NCBI GenBank assembly: GCA_945873095.1
Contig: CAMCBU010000009.1
Coordinates: 16,694 to 80,693 of the forward strand
DNA length: 64,000 nucleotides
Direction: 5' to 3'
From: Klebsiella pneumoniae
GTDB taxonomy: Bacteria; Pseudomonadota; Gammaproteobacteria; Steroidobacterales; Steroidobacteraceae
The notes beneath the pieces were generated by a model that was given only the letters and a program-made list of their open reading frames with translations, searched no databases and had not been told where the DNA came from. Shown here one piece after another: positions 60,755-64,000 of this stretch. A program made the position numbers and the translations under genes. Within the stretch, counting starts at the first letter, position 1. Every line of letters begins with the position of its first letter.

Positions 60755-60792
60755 GAGTCAAAATATGACAAGGGCATGACCGCCGCATGACA
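60753..60792 (-). promoter_or_regulatory. PhoB box array (three good half-sites, 11-bp pitch)
   Basis: Read on the minus strand: TGTCATG (60792-60786), CGGC, GGTCATG (60781-60775), CCCT, TGTCATA (60770-60764), TTTT, GACTCCA (60759-60753). The Pho-box consensus is 7-bp TGTCATA-like repeats separated by 4 bp. Three sites match 6, 5 and 7 of 7; the fourth is degenerate. The repeats point toward the lipoprotein gene, 71-99 bp before its ATG. The dioxygenase start (60804) is 11 bp from the other end, so that gene might also be affected. Confidence 0.8.
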
Positions 60793-60803
60793 ATGCGTGT
60801 CAC

Positions 60804-61715
60804 ATGGCTCGGCGTTATGATTCGGCGGTGTCTGCTAACGCCGCCATCACCCCGGAAACCCGCACTTGGGTCATCGCCTGCATCGAAAAAGGCCAGTCGC
60901 CCGATGCCCTGCTGCAGACGCTAATCGATCGTGGCATCGACGAGGAAAGCGCGGTCGCCTTCATGACGCGCACGCTCGAAGCGCGCCTCGAGGAGCTCAA
61001 GGAAAAATCGGCGACCCGCGACGCTCCCGTACCCGATCCGGTGACGGCTATCCCCCAACCGCTCTCGATCGAATGGCCTTCGGTGATTCCCGCCGGGAGT
61101 CGCGCGAATCTCGATCGTGACGTCCACGTGATGTTCAGTCTCGACCACCCGCGCGTGGTGCTGTTCCAACATTTTTTGAGCGATGCCGAGTGCGATGAAC
61201 TCATTCGCCTCTCACGCGATCGCATGCAGGCCTCGCACGTGATCGACATGGATTCCGGCAGCACCCGCGCCGACTCGGGTCGAACCAGCAGCGGCACCGC
61301 CTTCACCCGCGGCGAGAGTGCGCTCATCGAGCGCATCGAGCGGCGCATCGAGGCGCTGTTGCAGTGGCCTTACGAGCGTGGTGAAGCGCTGCAGATCCTG
61401 CGTTATGAGGTGGGGCAGGAATACAAGCCACATTACGATTACGTCGATCCGTCTCAGCCGGGCTCAGCGCCGTTTCTGGCTCGCGGCGGACAGCGCGTCG
61501 CATCACTCGTGATGTATTTGAATACGCCGTCGGACGGCGGTGGCACCAACTTTCCCGACGTCGGTTTCGAGATCGCCGCCCATAAAGGCTGCGCACTCTA
61601 TTTTAGTTACGATCGCCCACACCCGATGACCCGCAGCCGACACGGCGGTATGCCCGTGCGGGCGGGCGAAAAATGGGTCGCTACGAAGTGGCTCCGCGAA
61701 GCGGAGCACCGTTAA
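60804..61715 (+). CDS. 2-oxoglutarate/Fe(II)-dependent prolyl 4-hydroxylase-like dioxygenase
   Basis: 303 aa. The iron ligands are His210 and Asp212 (KPHYDYVD) and distal His280 (RSRHGGMPV); Lys290 in KWVATKW binds 2-oxoglutarate. A double-stranded beta-helix spans about 113-300. The N-terminal 90 residues are helical and contain acidic DRGIDEESAVAFMTRTLEAR. It is near the bacterial P4H family, which in other species hydroxylates proline or EF-Tu, but the target here is unknown. The start is either ATG 60804 or GTG 60828; neither has a good ribosome site. It lies back to back with the Pho box and 18 bp from pstB tail to tail. Confidence 0.9.
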   Translation: MARRYDSAVSANAAITPETRTWVIACIEKGQSPDALLQTLIDRGIDEESAVAFMTRTLEARLEELKEKSATRDAPVPDPVTAIPQPLSIEWPSVIPAGSRANLDRDVHVMFSLDHPRVVLFQHFLSDAECDELIRLSRDRMQASHVIDMDSGSTRADSGRTSSGTAFTRGESALIERIERRIEALLQWPYERGEALQILRYEVGQEYKPHYDYVDPSQPGSAPFLARGGQRVASLVMYLNTPSDGGGTNFPDVGFEIAAHKGCALYFSYDRPHPMTRSRHGGMPVRAGEKWVATKWLREAEHR

Positions 61716-61733
61716 GCCAAGCTCAGAGTGCCG

Positions 61734-62567
61734 TCAGCCGAAGCGACCGGTGATGTAGTCTTCGGTGAGCTTCGCTTGCGGGTTGGTGAAAATCTTGTTG
61801 GTCTCGCCCACTTCGACGAGATCGCCCAAGTGGAAGTAAGCCGTGCGTTGCGAGACCCGGGCGGCCTGCTGCATCGAGTGCGTCACGATGCAGATCGCGT
61901 AGCTCTCGCGCAGCTCGTCGATCAAATCTTCGATGCGTGCCGTTGCGATCGGATCCAGCGCCGAACACGGCTCGTCCATCAAAATCACTTCGGGATTCAC
62001 GGCGATCGTGCGCGCGATGCACAGGCGCTGCTGCTGGCCGCCCGAGAGACTCGTGCCGGGCTGGTTCAAGCGATCCTTGACCTCTTCCCAAAGGCCCGCG
62101 CGACGCAAACTTTGGTTGACGATGTCATCGAGTTCGCCGCGATTGGCCGCAAGGCCGTGAATGCGCGGCCCGTACGCCACGTTTTCATAGATCGTTTTCG
62201 GGAAGGGATTGGGCTTCTGGAACACCATCCCGACCCGCGCGCGCAGCTGCACCACGTCTTGGCGCTTCTCGTGGATGTCTTGCCCATCGAGCGTGATCTG
62301 CCCCTCGACGCGTGCACCGACGATGGTGTCGTTCATCCGGTTCAAACAACGCAAGAAAGTCGACTTGCCGCAGCCTGAGGGGCCGATCATCGCGAGCACC
62401 TGCTGGCGGGCGATGTCGATGTTGACCTTTTTGATCGCGTGTTTGTCGCCGTAAAACACATCCACATCTCGGCACGAAAACACCGGGCTCGGCACGGTGA
62501 TATCGCCGATCGTTTTGGCGGGCGCCTTGCTCTTCAGCGAATCGACGGAAGCGGCAGAATCACTCAT
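61734..62567 (-). CDS. pstB: phosphate ABC transporter ATP-binding protein PstB
   Basis: 277 aa from the ATG at 62567; a GTG at 62576 (overlapping the pstA stop) is an alternative. Walker [10 protein letters not shown] lies at 62-70. The signature [16 protein letters not shown] and Walker [14 protein letters not shown] follow. It powers high-affinity phosphate import with PstA, PstC and PstS. The usual phoU does not follow: the next gene is a convergent dioxygenase. Confidence 0.98.
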   Translation of the reverse strand: MSDSAASVDSLKSKAPAKTIGDITVPSPVFSCRDVDVFYGDKHAIKKVNIDIARQQVLAMIGPSGCGKSTFLRCLNRMNDTIVGARVEGQITLDGQDIHEKRQDVVQLRARVGMVFQKPNPFPKTIYENVAYGPRIHGLAANRGELDDIVNQSLRRAGLWEEVKDRLNQPGTSLSGGQQQRLCIARTIAVNPEVILMDEPCSALDPIATARIEDLIDELRESYAICIVTHSMQQAARVSQRTAYFHLGDLVEVGETNKIFTNPQAKLTEDYITGRFG

Positions 62568-62572
62568 GGAGA

Positions 62573-63883
62573 TCACCAGCGTTTTTCAAACTTGTTGCGC
62601 AGCCAGACGGCCGTTGCGTTCATCAACAGAAGAAACAGCAACAGCACGATGATGGCACCGGAGGTTCGCTCGACAAAACCACGCTCAGGCAGGTCGGACC
62701 ACAGGAACACCTGCACGGGCAGCGCCGTGGCCGGATCGACGATGCCCTGCGGCACCTCGACGATGAAGGCCACCATACCGATCATGAGCAGCGGCGCACT
62801 CTCGCCGAGCGCCCGCGCCATACCGATGATGGCACCGGTCAACATGCCAGGCAGCGCGAGCGGCAACACGTGGTGACCCACCATCTGCAATCGAGAGGCT
62901 CCCATGCCGAGCGCTGCCTCACGTATCGATGGTGGCACGGCTTTCAGTGCAGCTCGCGAAGCGATGATGATGGTGGGCAGCGTGAGCAACGTCAGCACGA
63001 AGCCACCCACCAGTGGCGCTGACCGCGGCATACCGAAAAAGCCGATGAACACCGCAAGCCCAAGCAGACCGAACACGATCGAGGGTACCGCAGCGAGGTT
63101 GTTGATGTTGACCTCGATGACGTCGGTCAAACGATTACGCGGCGCGAACTCTTCGAGATACACCGCTGCACCCACGCCGATGGGGAACGAGAGCAGGAGC
63201 GTGATCAGCAGGGTCAACATCGATCCGATCAAGGCACCGCGAACACCCGCTTGCTCCGGGTCACGCGAATCGCCGTTCGAAAAAAACGAGCGATTGAAGC
63301 GCAGGTCGAGATCTCCGCGCAGCTCGAGCGCGTTCAACCAACCGATTTGCTGATCGGAGAGCCGGCGCTCGTCCTCGGGCGCCTGACGACTGACATTGCC
63401 CTTCAACACCATATCGACGGTGTCATCGGCGAGTAGCCACAGCGTCTGCCGCTGCCCGATGAGATCCGGATTCGCAGTCACCGCCCGCTGCAACTCGATC
63501 GAGGCCGCGCTACTCATCAAGCCATAGAGCTCGCGCAAGTTCGGCCGACCCTCGACTTGCGGGAACTCCGCGCGTAGCGCCGCACGCACGAGCGCCTGGT
63601 AGTCGGCGACGACGAGATCGTCGGGGTCGCGATTACCAGCCGGGTCGATCGTCTCGGGATCGTAGAACACTTCGAGCTGTACGTAGCTCTGCTGAAAGAC
63701 CGACAGCCCCTGCGCAAAAATCGTCCCGAACAAAAACACGACGAAGGCGATACCGGCGGTCACCGCCGCAAATCCGTAGAAGCGGAAGCGCCGCTCCGCC
63801 CGATAGCGACGCGCGAGGCTGTTACGCACCTGCTGCTGCGTCTCGGTCGCCGACTTCACCGCCGCGTTATTCGTACTGCTCAC
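62573..63883 (-). CDS. pstA: phosphate ABC transporter permease PstA (long form)
   Basis: 436 aa from GTG 63883, versus 296 in E. coli. TM1 spans about 35-59 ([19 protein letters not shown]). A long periplasmic insert of about 150 residues (60-210) includes [10 protein letters not shown] and [16 protein letters not shown]. The normal ABC permease core follows with the EAA loop [20 protein letters not shown]. Such long PstA proteins are known in other Gammaproteobacteria. It overlaps pstC by 17 bp and abuts pstB. Confidence 0.96.
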   Translation of the reverse strand: MSSTNNAAVKSATETQQQVRNSLARRYRAERRFRFYGFAAVTAGIAFVVFLFGTIFAQGLSVFQQSYVQLEVFYDPETIDPAGNRDPDDLVVADYQALVRAALRAEFPQVEGRPNLRELYGLMSSAASIELQRAVTANPDLIGQRQTLWLLADDTVDMVLKGNVSRQAPEDERRLSDQQIGWLNALELRGDLDLRFNRSFFSNGDSRDPEQAGVRGALIGSMLTLLITLLLSFPIGVGAAVYLEEFAPRNRLTDVIEVNINNLAAVPSIVFGLLGLAVFIGFFGMPRSAPLVGGFVLTLLTLPTIIIASRAALKAVPPSIREAALGMGASRLQMVGHHVLPLALPGMLTGAIIGMARALGESAPLLMIGMVAFIVEVPQGIVDPATALPVQVFLWSDLPERGFVERTSGAIIVLLLFLLLMNATAVWLRNKFEKRW

Positions 63884-64000
63884 GGTACTTCCTCACGACG
63901 TAAAGCGCGATGACATTGAGCACCAAGGTCACGATGAACAGCATCAAACCCAAGGCGAACGCCGCGAGCGTTTTGGGGCTGTCGAATTCTTGATCGCCCA
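63867..64000 (-). CDS. pstC: phosphate ABC transporter permease PstC, C-terminus only
   Basis: The last 43 codons are visible, ending TAA at 63867. A final membrane helix (LAAFALGLMLFIVTLVLNVI) and [13 protein letters not shown] match PstC C-termini. The identity is supported mainly by the following pstA and pstB. The rest, and any pstS upstream with its own Pho box, are outside the window. Confidence 0.85.
   Translation of the reverse strand, partial: GDQEFDSPKTLAAFALGLMLFIVTLVLNVIALYVVRKYREQYE

Noticed and set aside
60803..60804. Idea that the Pho box mainly serves the dioxygenase gene
   Set aside because: The half-sites read toward the lipoprotein gene and lie too close (11 bp) to the dioxygenase ATG to leave room for a -10 element on that side.
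61691..61707. Perfect GCTCCGC/GCGGAGC inverted repeat at the end of the dioxygenase gene
   Set aside because: Only 3 nt loop, within coding sequence, no U-run; conserved residues WLRE explain the codons. I do not call it a terminator.

Overview
The window is high-GC, tightly packed gammaproteobacterial core chromosome. Most genes lie on the minus strand, often joined by 1-8 bp stop/start overlaps (ATGA, GTGA, TGATG). The gene orders rpsB-tsf-pyrH-frr-uppS-cdsA-dxr-rseP-bamA-ompH-lpxD-fabZ-lpxA-lpxB-rnhB-dnaE-accA-tilS, pyrG-kdsA-eno-ftsB-ispD-ispF-truD-surE-pcm, and rpoE-rseA-rseB-lepA-lepB-rnc-era-recO-pdxJ are classic for Gammaproteobacteria. The recJ neighbour that looks RpfE-like, with prfB and lysS next to it, points to a Xanthomonadales / Nevskiales / Steroidobacterales-type lineage. 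That placement is an inference from gene order. I see no tRNA, rRNA, CRISPR array, insertion sequence or prophage, and no gene-free stretch over 300 bp.

Region by region (minus strand unless stated). 1-10.2 kb: the sigma-E envelope stress operon (rpoE, rseA, rseB) runs into a glutaredoxin-like gene, lepA, lepB, rnc, era, recO, pdxJ, a DEDD exonuclease and rlmD (cut by the window start). A sigma-E-like promoter precedes rpoE. 10.3-14.1 kb: a succinate dehydrogenase locus, sdhC-sdhD-sdhA-sdhB-sdhE, preceded by a tiny gene for an SdhAF4-type assembly factor (DUF1674). 14.2-15.0 kb (+): ygfZ. 15.0-20.3 kb: lysS, prfB with its programmed +1 frameshift, recJ and the RpfE-like gene. 20.3-22.7 kb: a Mth938-domain gene (+), pcm and surE (-), and an Smr-domain gene (+). 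22.8-50.7 kb: enoyl-CoA isomerase-like gene, truD, isoprenoid (ispD, ispF, dxr, uppS), lipid A (lpx, kdsA), outer-membrane assembly (bamA, ompH, rseP), replication (dnaE, rnhB), CTP and fatty acid synthesis, and translation genes up to rpsB. 50.8-56.4 kb (+): map, glnD, dapC, dapD. 56.4-60.7 kb: TonB-dependent receptor and an upstream cysteine-rich lipoprotein. 60.8-61.7 kb (+): a 2-oxoglutarate/Fe(II) dioxygenase. 61.7-64 kb: pstB, pstA and the end of pstC.

The most interesting part is 56.4-64 kb. Upstream of the lipoprotein gene there is a PhoB-type array: three TGTCATA-like half-sites at exact 11-bp spacing (60764-60792), with a degenerate fourth. The lipoprotein + TonB-receptor pair therefore looks phosphate-starvation-induced, and it lies three genes from pstCAB. 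I propose it as an outer-membrane phosphorus-acquisition module feeding the Pst transporter. A strong 13-bp hairpin lies between its two genes. Secondary points: the SdhAF4 gene, a ribosomal protein S2 with a ~90-residue Ala/Pro/Arg tail, and pstB not followed by phoU.
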